Positions 18,126-28,257 are shown, numbered from the stretch's first letter. The stretch is 64,000 nucleotides of DNA from Streptomyces sp. V3I8 (GCF_030817535.1 NZ_JAUSZL010000002.1:8122001-8186000); one strand, 5' to 3'. Numbers and translations: made by a program. The notes: generated by a model from the sequence alone, not told the origin.

Positions 18126-20234
18126 TTGTCTCGCACCACGCATTCCCACAAGCTGCCGGACACGGACCAGGCGATCCCGGAGCAACCCGAGACGCCGGAC
18201 ACCGAGCGACCGGACACCGAGCCGCCGGCGACCGGCACGCCTGAGGAGCCGGCCGCCGAGTCGTCCGCCGGGGCGACGGGCGCCCCCGGTGACGAGGGCA
18301 TGCCCGCGGCCGAGGACGCGCCGGGCGGCGCGGAGTCGCCGGCCGCCGACGGCGCCGCGCCGACCGCGTCCGCCGGCGCCCCCGCCGGCACCGGGCCACG
18401 TGCCGACGCACAGACGCCGTCCGGCGAAGGACCCGCGGACGAAGAGCCGGCGGGTCAAGTCCCGTCCGGTGCCGGTGCCGGTGCCGGTGCCGGTGCCGTT
18501 GACGGAGACGGAGACGGCGAGGGCGACGGAGACGGAGACGGCGAGGGCGAGGGCTCCGGTACCGCGGAGCCGGAGCCCCCCGCCCCCCGCGGCTGGCGTG
18601 CCAAGCACCCGGTCGCGGCGCGCAACGTGCGGTACACCGTCACCGTCCTCGCCGCCGTCCTCGTGCTCTTCGCCCTCCTCATGCCCAACGAACCCGACCG
18701 GTTCCGGCCCGCCGTGCTCACCCGCCTGCCGGTGGAGGCGATCTTCGGAGCCGCCGTCCTCATCGTGCTGCCGAAGACGCTGAGGGTGGTGACGGCCGTG
18801 CTCGCCGGTCTGGCGCTCGGCGCGCTGACCGTCCTGAACCTCCTCGACCTCGGCTTCAACGAATTCCTCGGCCGCGGCTTCAACGTCGTACTCGACTGGG
18901 TCCTGTTCGACGACGCCCGGTCGTACCTCGAGGACTCCATGGGCAAGGCCGGCACGGTCGGCGTCGTGATCGCGGTCGTCGCGCTCGTGATCGCCGTGTT
19001 CGCGCTGATGGTCCTGTCCGTCGTCCGGCTCGCCGGCCTGCTGGCCCGGCACAGCGGCCGCGCGACCCGCGCCACCCTGGTCGCCGGCACCGTCTGGGTC
19101 GCCTGCTCGGCGCTCGGTGTGCAGTTCGCCGGCGTGCAGTTCGCGGCCCGCAGCACCGCCGGCGCCGTCCAGAACCGGGTGGACCGCGTCCAGGCGACCC
19201 TCAAGGACGAGGCGGAGTTCGCCAAGATCGCCAAGAAGGACACCTTCGCCAACACGCCCGGCGATCAGCTCCTCACCGACCTGCGCGGCAAGGACGTCAT
19301 CATCGGCTTCATCGAGAGCTACGGCCGCAGCGCCATCGAGGACCCGATCATGGCACCCGGCGTCGACGCCATGCTGGACGCCAAGACCGAGGCGCTCACC
19401 GAGGCCGGATACGCGGCCAGGAGTGGCTGGCTCACCTCGGCGACGTACGGCGGCAGCAGCTGGCTGGGCCACTCCACCTTCCTCTCGGGGCTGTGGATCA
19501 GCAACCAGGCCCGCTACCGCACTGTCACCGCGGGCGAGCACCTCACGCTCACCGGTGCCTTCCGGCGCACCGGCGCGTGGCGAACCGTCGGCATCATGCC
19601 GGGCGTCCAGAAGAACTGGCCCGAGAGCTCGTTCTACGGCCTCGACAACGTCTACGACTCCCGCGAACTGGGCTACAAGGGACCGAAGTTCAGCTGGTCG
19701 ACGATGCCCGACCAGTACGCCCTGAGCGCCTACCAGCGCCTGGAGCACGGCAAGAAGCGCGCCAAGCCGCTGATGTCGGAGATCATCCTGACCTCCAGCC
19801 ACCAGCCCTGGGCGCCGATCCCGAAGACGATCCCGTGGGACGAGGTCGGCGACGGCTCGGTCTACGAGGACATCCAGAAGGAGGGCAAGAAGGCCTCGGA
19901 CGTCTTCTACGACTCCACCAAGGTCAAGGAGGAGTACGGGAAGTCCGTCCAGTACTCGGTGAGCAGCCTCATCGACTACGTGGTGAAGTACGGCGGCAAG
20001 AACACCGTGCTGGTCTTCCTCGGCGACCACCAGCCCCTCGCCAGGGTCAGCGGCGACCACGCCAGCCGGGACGTGCCGATCTCCATCGTCGCCCACGACA
20101 AGTCCGTACTCGACAAGATCGACGACTGGGGCTGGACCGACGGCCTCAAGCCCGACGACACCGCCCCGGTCTGGCGCATGGACTCCTTCCGCGACCGCTT
20201 CCTGACCGCGTACGGCTCCACGCCCCACCCGTAG
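18126..20234 (+). CDS. LtaS-like membrane sulfatase/phosphotransferase
   Basis: 702 residues, TTG start at 18126 after GGAAGGA. The first ~150 residues are a low-complexity, acidic, Pro/Thr-rich cytoplasmic tail ending in Gly-Asp/Gly-Glu repeats. About five membrane helices follow (~170-335), then an extracellular alkaline-phosphatase/sulfatase-type domain: VIIGFIESYGRS (metal-site start), YGGSSWLGHSTFLSG (nucleophile loop), TSSHQPWAPIP and VFLGDHQPLARV (C-terminal metal-binding Asp-His). The topology is that of lipoteichoic-acid synthase-like proteins. In Streptomyces such proteins may act on wall polymers or lipids. Placement amid acyl-CoA genes is probably coincidental. Confidence 0.8.
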   Translation: MSRTTHSHKLPDTDQAIPEQPETPDTERPDTEPPATGTPEEPAAESSAGATGAPGDEGMPAAEDAPGGAESPAADGAAPTASAGAPAGTGPRADAQTPSGEGPADEEPAGQVPSGAGAGAGAGAVDGDGDGEGDGDGDGEGEGSGTAEPEPPAPRGWRAKHPVAARNVRYTVTVLAAVLVLFALLMPNEPDRFRPAVLTRLPVEAIFGAAVLIVLPKTLRVVTAVLAGLALGALTVLNLLDLGFNEFLGRGFNVVLDWVLFDDARSYLEDSMGKAGTVGVVIAVVALVIAVFALMVLSVVRLAGLLARHSGRATRATLVAGTVWVACSALGVQFAGVQFAARSTAGAVQNRVDRVQATLKDEAEFAKIAKKDTFANTPGDQLLTDLRGKDVIIGFIESYGRSAIEDPIMAPGVDAMLDAKTEALTEAGYAARSGWLTSATYGGSSWLGHSTFLSGLWISNQARYRTVTAGEHLTLTGAFRRTGAWRTVGIMPGVQKNWPESSFYGLDNVYDSRELGYKGPKFSWSTMPDQYALSAYQRLEHGKKRAKPLMSEIILTSSHQPWAPIPKTIPWDEVGDGSVYEDIQKEGKKASDVFYDSTKVKEEYGKSVQYSVSSLIDYVVKYGGKNTVLVFLGDHQPLARVSGDHASRDVPISIVAHDKSVLDKIDDWGWTDGLKPDDTAPVWRMDSFRDRFLTAYGSTPHP

Positions 20235-20258
20235 GGGAGAGGAGGGGGACGGGGAGCG

Positions 20259-21554
20259 CTACCGCGGGCGCAGGTCCACGATGCGCCTGATCTTGCCGAC
20301 CGACCGCTCCAGCGACTCCGGTTCGACGATCTCGACCCGCGCCGAGACGCCGATGCCGTCCTTCACGGCCGCCGCGATGGCGCGCGCGGCCGCGTCGCGG
20401 GTCTCCGGCGTGGCCCCGGCGCGCGCCTCGGCCCGTACCGTGAGCGCGTCGAGGCGGCCCTCACGGGTCAGCCGGAGCTGGAAGTGCGGAGCGACGCCCG
20501 GGGTGCGCAGGACGATCTCCTCGACCTGGGTCGGGAAGAGGTTGACGCCGCGCACGATGACCAGGTCGTCGCTGCGGCCGGTGATCTTCCGCATCCGCCG
20601 GAAGACGCGGGCCGTGCCGGGCAGCAGCGTCGTCAGGTCCCGGGTCCGGTAGCGGACGACGGGCATGGCCTCCTTGGTGAGCGAGGTGAACACCAGCTCG
20701 CCCTCCACGCCGTCCGGCAGCACCTCGCCGGTGAGCGGGTCGACGACCTCCGGGTAGAAGTGGTCCTCCCAGATGTGCAGTCCGTCCTTCGTCTCCACGC
20801 ACTCCTGGGCCACCCCGGGGCCGATCACCTCCGACAGCCCGTATATGTCGACGGCGTCGATGGCGAACCGCTCCTCGATCTCCCGGCGCATCTCCTCGGT
20901 CCAGGGCTCGGCGCCGAAGACGCCGACGCGCAGCGAGGTCGCACGCGGGTCGACGCCCTGCCGCTCGAACTCGTCGAGGATCGTCAGCATGTACGAGGGC
21001 GTCACCATGATGATCCCGGGCCGCAGGTCCTGGATGAGCTGGACCTGCCGGGCCGTCATGCCGCCCGACGCCGGAACGACCGTGCAGCCCAGCCGTTCGG
21101 CGCCGTAGTGCGCGCCGAGCCCGCCGGTGAAGAGGCCGTAGCCGTAGGCCACGTGGGCGATGTCGCCGGGCCGGCCGCCCGCCGCGCGGATCGAGCGGGC
21201 CACCATGTCGGACCACATGGAGAGGTCGTTCTCCGTGTAGCCGACGACGGTGGGGCGTCCCGTGGTGCCGCTGGAGGCGTGGATGCGGCGGATACGCTCC
21301 CGGGGCACGGCGAACATCCCGTACGGGTAGTTCTCGCGCAGGTCGGCCTTGGTGGTGAAGGGGAAGCGCGCCAGATCGGCGAGCGAGCCGCAGTCCTGCG
21401 GCCGGAGCCCGGCCTTGTCGAAGGCGTCGCGGTAGAACGGCACGTTCTCGTAGGCGTGCCGCAGGGTGGCCTTCAGCCGCTCCAGCTGGAGCGCGCGCAG
21501 AGCCTCCGGGTCGAGCCGCTCACCTGCGTCCAGCAGGTCCGTCGAGTCCGCCAC
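20259..21554 (-). CDS. paaK: Phenylacetate-CoA ligase
   Basis: 431 residues, GTG 21554 after GGGAAGGG. PaaK activates phenylacetate to phenylacetyl-CoA with ATP, the first step of aerobic phenylacetate breakdown. Diagnostic features: N-terminal HAYENVPFYRDAFDKAGL, the PaaK-type P-loop HASSGTTGRPTVVGYT, IYGLSEVIGPGVAQEC, VRYRTRDLTTLLPG and SDDLVIVRGVNLFPTQVEE. The length equals the usual ~430. No paaABCDE epoxidase genes lie in the window, so the ring-activating steps must be elsewhere or the ligase serves another aryl acid. A perfect inverted repeat sits 33 bp upstream. Confidence 0.9.
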   Translation of the reverse strand: MADSTDLLDAGERLDPEALRALQLERLKATLRHAYENVPFYRDAFDKAGLRPQDCGSLADLARFPFTTKADLRENYPYGMFAVPRERIRRIHASSGTTGRPTVVGYTENDLSMWSDMVARSIRAAGGRPGDIAHVAYGYGLFTGGLGAHYGAERLGCTVVPASGGMTARQVQLIQDLRPGIIMVTPSYMLTILDEFERQGVDPRATSLRVGVFGAEPWTEEMRREIEERFAIDAVDIYGLSEVIGPGVAQECVETKDGLHIWEDHFYPEVVDPLTGEVLPDGVEGELVFTSLTKEAMPVVRYRTRDLTTLLPGTARVFRRMRKITGRSDDLVIVRGVNLFPTQVEEIVLRTPGVAPHFQLRLTREGRLDALTVRAEARAGATPETRDAAARAIAAAVKDGIGVSARVEIVEPESLERSVGKIRRIVDLRPR

Positions 21555-21586
21555 AGGCCCTTCCCCTCACGCATGGGCATTCCGGA

Positions 21587-21604
21587 CGACCGATCATTCG
21601 GTCG
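21587..21604. promoter_or_regulatory. CGACCGA-TCAT-TCGGTCG operator upstream of paaK
   Basis: A perfect seven-base inverted repeat with a four-base spacer lies 33 bp upstream of the paaK start and overlaps the expected promoter. Such ACCGA/TCGGT palindromes are typical TetR-family sites; a phenylacetyl-CoA-responsive PaaR-type repressor is the obvious candidate. None is encoded in the window. Confidence 0.55.
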
Positions 21605-21731
21605 TGCCGTCGGGGATCAAGTAATCCAGCCGTACGGGCGGCCGTCAAGGAGTGCGGCGGGAACCGGTTCCTCCCGCCGGCCCTCTTCCCTGCCGACGGG
21701 ACGCCCGGCGTCCCGGAGACGGAGGGCACGG

Positions 21732-22223
21732 ATGTCATGTACCGCCGCAGGAGCGGCCCGGGCGGGCGGACTGGTCGCCGTACTGGCACTGGCACTGGCA
21801 CTGGCCTGTCTCGGCTGCGGGGTGGGGGCGACGGCGCCCGCCGGGCCCGAGGGCGCCGAGCGCGCGGGAAGAGGGGGCACGCGGACCGCGGCGGAGGAGG
21901 TGCCGTGCCGCGAGGCGCTGCGGTTCGCGGACCAGGAACGGCTGCCCGCCGGGGCCGAGGACGCCGTCTGCGTGGTGCGGCACGGCATCGACACGCTGTA
22001 CGACGTCCGGTTCCGGATCGGCGGGACCGGCTTCGACACCTGGCTGGCCGACACCCACCCCGACCTGGAGCTGGGTACGGACTGCGCACAGGAGGGCGCC
22101 GACCGCTGCGGAGTCCTGACCCTGGACCCGTACGCCGAAGGGGGCGCCGTGGCGGTGGAGCTGACGGTGCGGGACGAGGGCGACGGCCGCGCCCTCGTGC
22201 ACTACCGGCCCTTCGACACCTGA
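21732..22223 (+). CDS. Putative lipoprotein of unknown function
   Basis: 163 residues from ATG 21732 behind a strong GGAGGG site. A short n-region is followed by a hydrophobic run (VAVLALALALACLGC) ending in cysteines that could serve as a lipobox, then a disordered Gly/Ala/Glu segment. The mature domain (~60-163) has paired cysteines (VPCREAL, AVCVVRHG, TDCAQEG, DRCGVL) that could form two disulfides, consistent with an exported protein. I do not recognise a family. It lies between paaK (divergent) and the FadD19-like gene (convergent). Confidence 0.6.
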   Translation: MSCTAAGAARAGGLVAVLALALALACLGCGVGATAPAGPEGAERAGRGGTRTAAEEVPCREALRFADQERLPAGAEDAVCVVRHGIDTLYDVRFRIGGTGFDTWLADTHPDLELGTDCAQEGADRCGVLTLDPYAEGGAVAVELTVRDEGDGRALVHYRPFDT

Positions 22224-22232
22224 GCGGACCTC

Positions 22233-23852
22233 TCAGCGGGCCGCCTCCGCCGCCACCGACCGCGCCCACCGGTAGTCCGCCTTGCCGCTCGGGGACCGCT
22301 GGATCGACTCGGTGACCACCAGCCGGCGGGGGATCTTGTAGCCCGCCAGCCGCGGACGGCAGTGGGCCCGGATCTCGTCCAGCGAGAGCAGGCCCCCGCC
22401 TTCGCGCAGCTGCACCACGGCCGCCACCTGGTTGCCCCACGTCTCGTCGGGCACTCCGGCCACCAGGGCGTCGTACACGTCCGGGTGCGACTTGAGCGCC
22501 TGCTCGACCTCCTCCGGGTACACCTTCTCCCCGCCGGTGTTGATGCACTGCGAGCCGCGGCCCAGGACGGTGACGACGCCCTCCTCGTCGACGGTCGCCA
22601 TGTCACCGAGCAGCACCCACCGCTCGCCGTCCTTCTCGAAGAAGGTCTCGGCGGTCTTCGCCGGGTCGTTGTAGTAGCCGAGCGGCACGTGTCCGCACTG
22701 GGCGATCCGGCCGGGCTCGCCCACGGCGACCGGCTCGCAGGTCGCCGGATCGACCACCCGGGTCCGGGAGTTGACCTGGATGCGGAAGCCGCGTCCGGGG
22801 CCCGAGTCGGCGGTCGCCGTGCCGTTGAAGCCGGACTCGGAGGAGCCGAAGTTGTTGAGCAGCAGCACGTTCGGCACGAGGGCCTGGAACTGCGCGCGTA
22901 CCGTCTCCGACATGATCGCGCCGGACGAGGAGACGCTGAACAGGGAGGAGCAGTCGGTGTCCTTCAGCGGCCCGTTCAGGGCGTCGATCAGCGGCCGCAG
23001 CATCGCGTCGCCGACCAGCGACACACTGGTGACGCTCTCCTTCTCGATGGTCCGCAGCACTTCCTCCGGCACGAACTTGCTGTGGACGACGACGCGTTGC
23101 CCGAAGTGGAAGCCGATGAAGGCGGTGAGGGTGGAGGTGCCGTGCATGAGCGGGGGTGTGGGGAAGAAGGTGATCCCGTCGCCGCCGGCCGCGACCCGCT
23201 CGGCCAGCTCCTGCGGCGTCCTCACCGGCTCACCGGTCGGGGCGCCGCCGCCCAGCCCCGCGAAGAAGAGGTCCTCGTGCCGCCACATCACCCCCTTCGG
23301 CATCCCGGTCGTGCCGCCGGTGTAGATGATGAACTGGTCGTCGGCCGAACGCGCGGGGAAACCGCGCTCCGGGGAGCCGGCGGCCTCGGCGTCCGTGAAG
23401 GCGGTCACCGGCAGGGAGGGCGCGTCCGGTGCGGGGACACCCACCCGTACGAGGTGCCGCAGCGCCGGGACCCGTGGCAGGGCCGCCGCGACCCGCTCGG
23501 TGAACTCCGCGTCGAAGACCAGCGCCACCAGGTCCGCGTCCCGGTAGAGGTAGACCAACTCCTCCTCGACGTAGCGGTAGTTGACGTTGACCGGCACGAT
23601 CCGCGCCTTCAGGCACCCGAGGACCGTCTGCAGGTACTCGATGCCGTTGTAGAGGTGCAGTCCGAGGTGCTCGCCGGGACGGACGCCGCTGTCGGTCAGG
23701 TGATGGGCGACCCGGTTGGCCGCCGCGTCCAGCTCCGCGTACGTCAGACGGCGCTCGGCCCCCGAACCGGGGTGGTCGATGTGGACGAGCGCCTCGCGGT
23801 CCGGGACCACGTCGACGACCGACTCGAACAGGTCGGCAAGGTTGTACTCCAC
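22233..23852 (-). CDS. Acyl-CoA synthetase, FadD19/FadD17-like
   Basis: 539 residues, GTG 23852 with a GGAGGAGCG site. Complete ANL enzyme: IIYTGGTTGMPKGVMWRHED (P-loop), NNFGSSESGFNG (A5), GDMATVDEEGVVTVLGRGSQ (A7-A8), NTGGEKVYPEEVE and SPSGKADYRWA with the catalytic Lys. The MEYNLADLFESVVDVVPDREAL start and GGTTG loop are typical of the actinobacterial ligases that activate sterol side chains and branched fatty acids. It is divergent from a crotonase gene; the promoter gap carries two operator-like palindromes. It probably feeds the downstream crotonase, OB-fold and Ltp-like genes. Confidence 0.88.
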   Translation of the reverse strand: MEYNLADLFESVVDVVPDREALVHIDHPGSGAERRLTYAELDAAANRVAHHLTDSGVRPGEHLGLHLYNGIEYLQTVLGCLKARIVPVNVNYRYVEEELVYLYRDADLVALVFDAEFTERVAAALPRVPALRHLVRVGVPAPDAPSLPVTAFTDAEAAGSPERGFPARSADDQFIIYTGGTTGMPKGVMWRHEDLFFAGLGGGAPTGEPVRTPQELAERVAAGGDGITFFPTPPLMHGTSTLTAFIGFHFGQRVVVHSKFVPEEVLRTIEKESVTSVSLVGDAMLRPLIDALNGPLKDTDCSSLFSVSSSGAIMSETVRAQFQALVPNVLLLNNFGSSESGFNGTATADSGPGRGFRIQVNSRTRVVDPATCEPVAVGEPGRIAQCGHVPLGYYNDPAKTAETFFEKDGERWVLLGDMATVDEEGVVTVLGRGSQCINTGGEKVYPEEVEQALKSHPDVYDALVAGVPDETWGNQVAAVVQLREGGGLLSLDEIRAHCRPRLAGYKIPRRLVVTESIQRSPSGKADYRWARSVAAEAAR

Positions 23853-23958
23853 CGCTCCTCCTGACCCCGGCGACCCTCGGCGAGTGCACGTGCGTCACCG
23901 CTTCGCCGGTCATCAGAGCAAAGGCCGCCACAACTGTGAAGAGTCCGCGCGGATAAAA

Positions 23959-23975
23959 TCTGACTGACTGTCAGA
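23959..23975. promoter_or_regulatory. TCTGAC-TGACT-GTCAGA operator candidate
   Basis: Perfect six-base arms lie between the divergent FadD19-like and crotonase genes, in the AT-rich part of the gap. The core CTGAC-N6-TCAGAAAA is shared with the site at 13628 upstream of another FadD operon. A TetR-type acyl-CoA-sensing repressor is the likely ligand. Confidence 0.5.
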
Positions 23976-24002
23976 AAACCCTTGTACTGGTTACCCGCCT
24001 CC

Positions 24003-24016
24003 TGCAACCTGTTCTC
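24003..24016. promoter_or_regulatory. KstR-like near-match upstream of crotonase gene
   Basis: TGCAACCTGTTCTC matches the KstR consensus TNNAACNNGTTNNA at all fixed positions except the last A. It lies 24 bp before the crotonase start. It is weaker than the perfect match at 882. Confidence 0.3.
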
Positions 24017-24039
24017 GTTCCTGAGACGGGAGGACGGCA

Positions 24040-24840
24040 ATGGGTGGGACGGAACACCTCACCGTGCGGCGCGAAGGCGCCACACTGGTGCTCACGCTCA
24101 ACAGGCCCGAGGCCAAGAACGCGCTCTCGCTGCCGATGCTGGTCGGCCTCTACGACGGCTGGATCGAGGCCGACGAGGACGACGCCGTCCGCTCCGTCGT
24201 ACTGACCGGCGCGGGTGGCGCGTTCTGCGCCGGCATGGACCTCAAGGCCCTCGCGGGCGGGAAGATGGAAGGACAGCGGCACCGGGACCGCCTCGAGGCC
24301 GACCCCGATCTGCACTGGAAGGCGATGCTCCGCCACCACCGGCCGCGCAAACCCGTGATCGCCGCGGTGGAAGGCCACTGTGTGGCCGGCGGCACCGAGA
24401 TCCTGCAGGGGACCGACATCCGGGTCGCGGGGGAGTCCGCCACCTTCGGACTCTTCGAGGTGCGGCGCGGACTGTTCCCGATCGGGGGCTCGACGGTGCG
24501 GCTCCCGCGGCAGATCGCGCGCACGCACGCGCTGGAGATGCTGCTCACCGGGCGGCCCTACTCGGCGCGGGAGGCCGCCGGTATCGGGCTGATCGGGCAT
24601 GTCGTGCCCGACGGGACCGCTCTGGAGAAGGCCCTGGCCATCGCCGAGCAGGTCAACGGCTGCGGGCCGCTCGCCGTCGAGGCGGTCAAGGCCTCCGTGT
24701 ACGAGACCGCCGGGATGAGCGAGCCGGACGCTCTCGCCGCCGAGCTGAAGCGGGGGTGGCCGATCTTCGACACGGCCGACGCGGAGGAAGGGGCCCGGGC
24801 TTTCGCCGAGCGACGCCCGGCCGTGTTCCGGCGGGAGTGA
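24040..24840 (+). CDS. Enoyl-CoA hydratase/isomerase family (crotonase) protein
   Basis: 266 residues, ATG 24040 after GGGAGGA. Crotonase fold: LNRPEAKNALSLPML, oxyanion-hole segment GAGGAFCAGMDLKAL, and the second AVEGHCVAGGTEILQGTDIRV segment. At the usual catalytic positions one finds FEVRRGLFPIGGS: one Glu-like position is present, but the second Glu of true hydratases is replaced around Gly-Gly-Ser, as in EchA19-type sterol side-chain hydratases. It likely hydrates an enoyl-CoA made by the FadE/FadD set. It is probably co-transcribed with the OB-fold and thiolase genes that follow. Confidence 0.85.
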   Translation: MGGTEHLTVRREGATLVLTLNRPEAKNALSLPMLVGLYDGWIEADEDDAVRSVVLTGAGGAFCAGMDLKALAGGKMEGQRHRDRLEADPDLHWKAMLRHHRPRKPVIAAVEGHCVAGGTEILQGTDIRVAGESATFGLFEVRRGLFPIGGSTVRLPRQIARTHALEMLLTGRPYSAREAAGIGLIGHVVPDGTALEKALAIAEQVNGCGPLAVEAVKASVYETAGMSEPDALAAELKRGWPIFDTADAEEGARAFAERRPAVFRRE

Positions 24841-24909
24841 CGTCCGGCGCCGCCGGGGTGACGTCTCGCTCCGCGACCGGATCGTTCGCTGCCGCGGGTC
24901 CGTCGTGGC

Positions 24910-24944
24910 CGGCCGCGCAGTTCCCCGCGCCCCTGCCGGGGCGC
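24910..24944 (-). repeat. Second copy (inverted) of the dispersed intergenic element
   Basis: The reverse complement contains GGGGCGCGGGGAACTGCGCG, identical over 20 bases to the element at 11593. Here it lies between the crotonase and OB-fold genes, preceded in its own orientation by a CCCC-GGCA-GGGG hairpin. Confidence 0.7.
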
Positions 24945-24990
24945 CGTCCCTGACCGGGGCTTCAGGCCCACTGTGTGTGAGGAGATCCCC

Positions 24991-25947
24991 GTGCCCGAAG
25001 TCCTCAAGGCGCCCCTCGTCGTCGAATTCCCCTTCACCCGGTCCCTCGGGCCTGTGCAGAGCGCGTTTCTCACCGGGCTGCGGGAGCGGGTCGTGCTGGG
25101 GGTGCGGACCGGGGACGGCCGGATCCTCGTCCCGCCCGTCGAGTACGACCCCGTCACCTCCGAGGAGGTGGGCGAACTCGTCGAGGTCGCGGCCACCGGG
25201 ACCGTCACCACCTGGGCCTGGAACCATGAACCCCGGCGGGGGCAGCCGCTCGACCGGGCGTTCGCCTGGGTGCTGGTGCGGCTGGACGGGGCGGACACCG
25301 CACTGCTGCACGCCCTCGACGCGCCGGGCGGGCCCGACTCCGTGCGCACCGGTATGCGGGTGCGCGTCCGCTGGGCCCGGGAGCGCTCCGGCGCCATCAC
25401 GGACATCGCCTGCTTCGAACCGCACGAAGCGCACGAACCCGGTGGGGCGGACGAACCGGCCGCCCACGACGGGCGGTTCGAGAACCCCGTGACCGGCATC
25501 GTCGCGCCCGCCCGGCTCGACTACACCTACTCACCCGGTCGGGCCCAGTCCGCCTACCTCCACGCACTCACCGAACGGCGGGTCGTCGGGGAGCGCTGCC
25601 CGTCGTGCCGCAAGGTGTACGTCCCGCCGAGAGGGGCCTGCCCCACCTGCGGCGTGGCCACCTCGGAACGGGTCGACGTGGGGCCGCGCGGGACCGTCAC
25701 GACCTACTGCATCGTCAACATCAAAGCGAAGAACCTCGACATCGAGGTGCCCTACGTCTACGCGCACATCGCCCTCGACGGCGCCGACCTCGCCCTGCAC
25801 GGCCGGATCGGCGGCATCCCGTACGACAGGGTCCGCATGGGCCTGCGGGTCGAGCCGGTGTGGCCGGACGGAGGCGGCCACCCCGACCACTACCGGCCCA
25901 CCGGCGAACCCGACGCGGACTACGAGACGTACAAGGAGCTGTTGTAG
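24991..25947 (+). CDS. Tandem OB-fold (DUF35 / ChsH2-like) protein
   Basis: 318 residues. GTG 24991 is preferred because GAGGAG lies just upstream; GTG 24973 is also in frame. It has two DUF35 units. The first (~1-160) has the OB-fold strands (VGELVEVAATGTVTTWAW) but no zinc cysteines. The second (~175-318) has a proper zinc ribbon with Cys 203, 206, 217 and 220 (CPSCRKVYVPPRGACPTC) and the OB fold (VGPRGTVTTYCIVN). DUF35 proteins are partners of thiolase-fold aldolases such as the Ltp2-ChsH2 pair that cleaves sterol side chains. The two thiolase-like genes that follow with no gap are the expected partners. Confidence 0.85.
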   Translation: MPEVLKAPLVVEFPFTRSLGPVQSAFLTGLRERVVLGVRTGDGRILVPPVEYDPVTSEEVGELVEVAATGTVTTWAWNHEPRRGQPLDRAFAWVLVRLDGADTALLHALDAPGGPDSVRTGMRVRVRWARERSGAITDIACFEPHEAHEPGGADEPAAHDGRFENPVTGIVAPARLDYTYSPGRAQSAYLHALTERRVVGERCPSCRKVYVPPRGACPTCGVATSERVDVGPRGTVTTYCIVNIKAKNLDIEVPYVYAHIALDGADLALHGRIGGIPYDRVRMGLRVEPVWPDGGGHPDHYRPTGEPDADYETYKELL

Positions 25948-27008
25948 ATGCCCGCACCGAGGCCGCTCAGGGACATCGCCGTCGTCGCGTTCGCGCAGAC
26001 CGACCACCGGCGTACCAGCGACGAGCTCTCCGAGGTGGAGATGCTCATGCCGGTCCTCCACGAGGTCCTGGCGCAGACCGGACTGAAAACCGGCGAGGTC
26101 GGCTTCACCTGCTCCGGTTCCACGGACTACCTCGCGGGCCGGGCGTTCTCCTTCACGATGGCGCTCGACGGGGTGGGGGCCTGGCCGCCGATCTCCGAGT
26201 CGCACGTGGAGATGGACGGCGCGTGGGCGCTGTACGAGGCCTGGACGAAGCTCCTCACCGGCGACGCGGACACCGCGCTCGTGTACGCGTACGGCAAGTC
26301 GTCCCCCGGCTCCGTGCGCGACGTGCTGACCCGGCAGCTCGACCCGTACTACCTCGCGCCCCTGTGGCCCGACTCCGTGGCCCTGGCCGCCCTCCAGGCG
26401 CAGGCGCTCATCGACGCGGGGCACACGGACGAGCCGGCGCTGGCCGCCGTCGCGTCCCGCAGCCGCGCCTCGGCCGCCGGCAACCCCCATGCCCAGCTGC
26501 GCGGTCCGGTGCCGCGGGGCGGCTACGCCGTACGCCCCCTGCGCACCGGCGACTGCCCGCCCGTCGGGGACGGAGCCGCCGCCGTGATCCTCGCCGCGGG
26601 GGAGCGGGCCCGGGAACTGTGCGAGCGGCCCGCCTGGATACGGGGCATCGACCACCGCATCGAGGCGCACGGCCTGGGTGTACGGGACCTCACCGACTCG
26701 CCGTCCACGCGGCTGGCGGCGGAGCGGGCCGGGGTCTTCGAACGGCCGGTGGACACCGCCGAACTGCACGCCCCCTTCAGCTCCCAGGAGGTGGTGCTGC
26801 GCAAAGCCCTGCGGCTGGACGACGGCGTCACCGTCAACCCGTCCGGGGGAGCGCTGGCCGCCAACCCCGTCATGGCCGCCGGTCTCGTCCGCATCGGCGA
26901 GGCGGCCGACCGGATCCGCCGCGGGGAATCGGACCGGGCGCTGGCACACGCCACCTCGGGCCCCTGCCTGCAGCAGAACCTGGTCGCCGTACTGGAAGGA
27001 GACCCGCG

Positions 27009-27012
<4 letters not shown>
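25948..27012 (+). CDS. Thiolase-fold lipid-transfer-like protein (Ltp family), no nucleophilic Cys
   Basis: 354 residues, ATG 25948 immediately after the OB-fold stop. SCP2-type thiolase fold: IAVVAFAQTDHRR start, SGSTDYLAGRAFSF, VGDGAAAVILAAGE, VTVNPSGGALAANPVMAAGL and ATSGPCLQQN at the C-terminus. Where thiolases have the nucleophilic Cys of the N-terminal half, this has SESHVEMDGAW, so a classical Claisen thiolysis is unlikely. A structural or aldolase-like role with the OB-fold partner is more plausible. It overlaps the next gene by ATGA. Confidence 0.83.
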
Positions 27013-28175
<1,163 letters not shown>

Positions 28176-28257
28176 ACTGTCCCCCTCGCGTGGCCTGTGC
28201 GTGGCAGTGACCGAAAGCTAGGCTGGCCGCGGACGACGAACCGGGAGGAGCACGGAC

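Noticed and set aside
25605..26990. Upstream N-terminal extension of the second thiolase-like gene in the same frame
   Set aside because: The extension is a shadow of the OB-fold and first thiolase genes; the ATG at 27009 has the usual 4-bp overlap and restores a normal family length.
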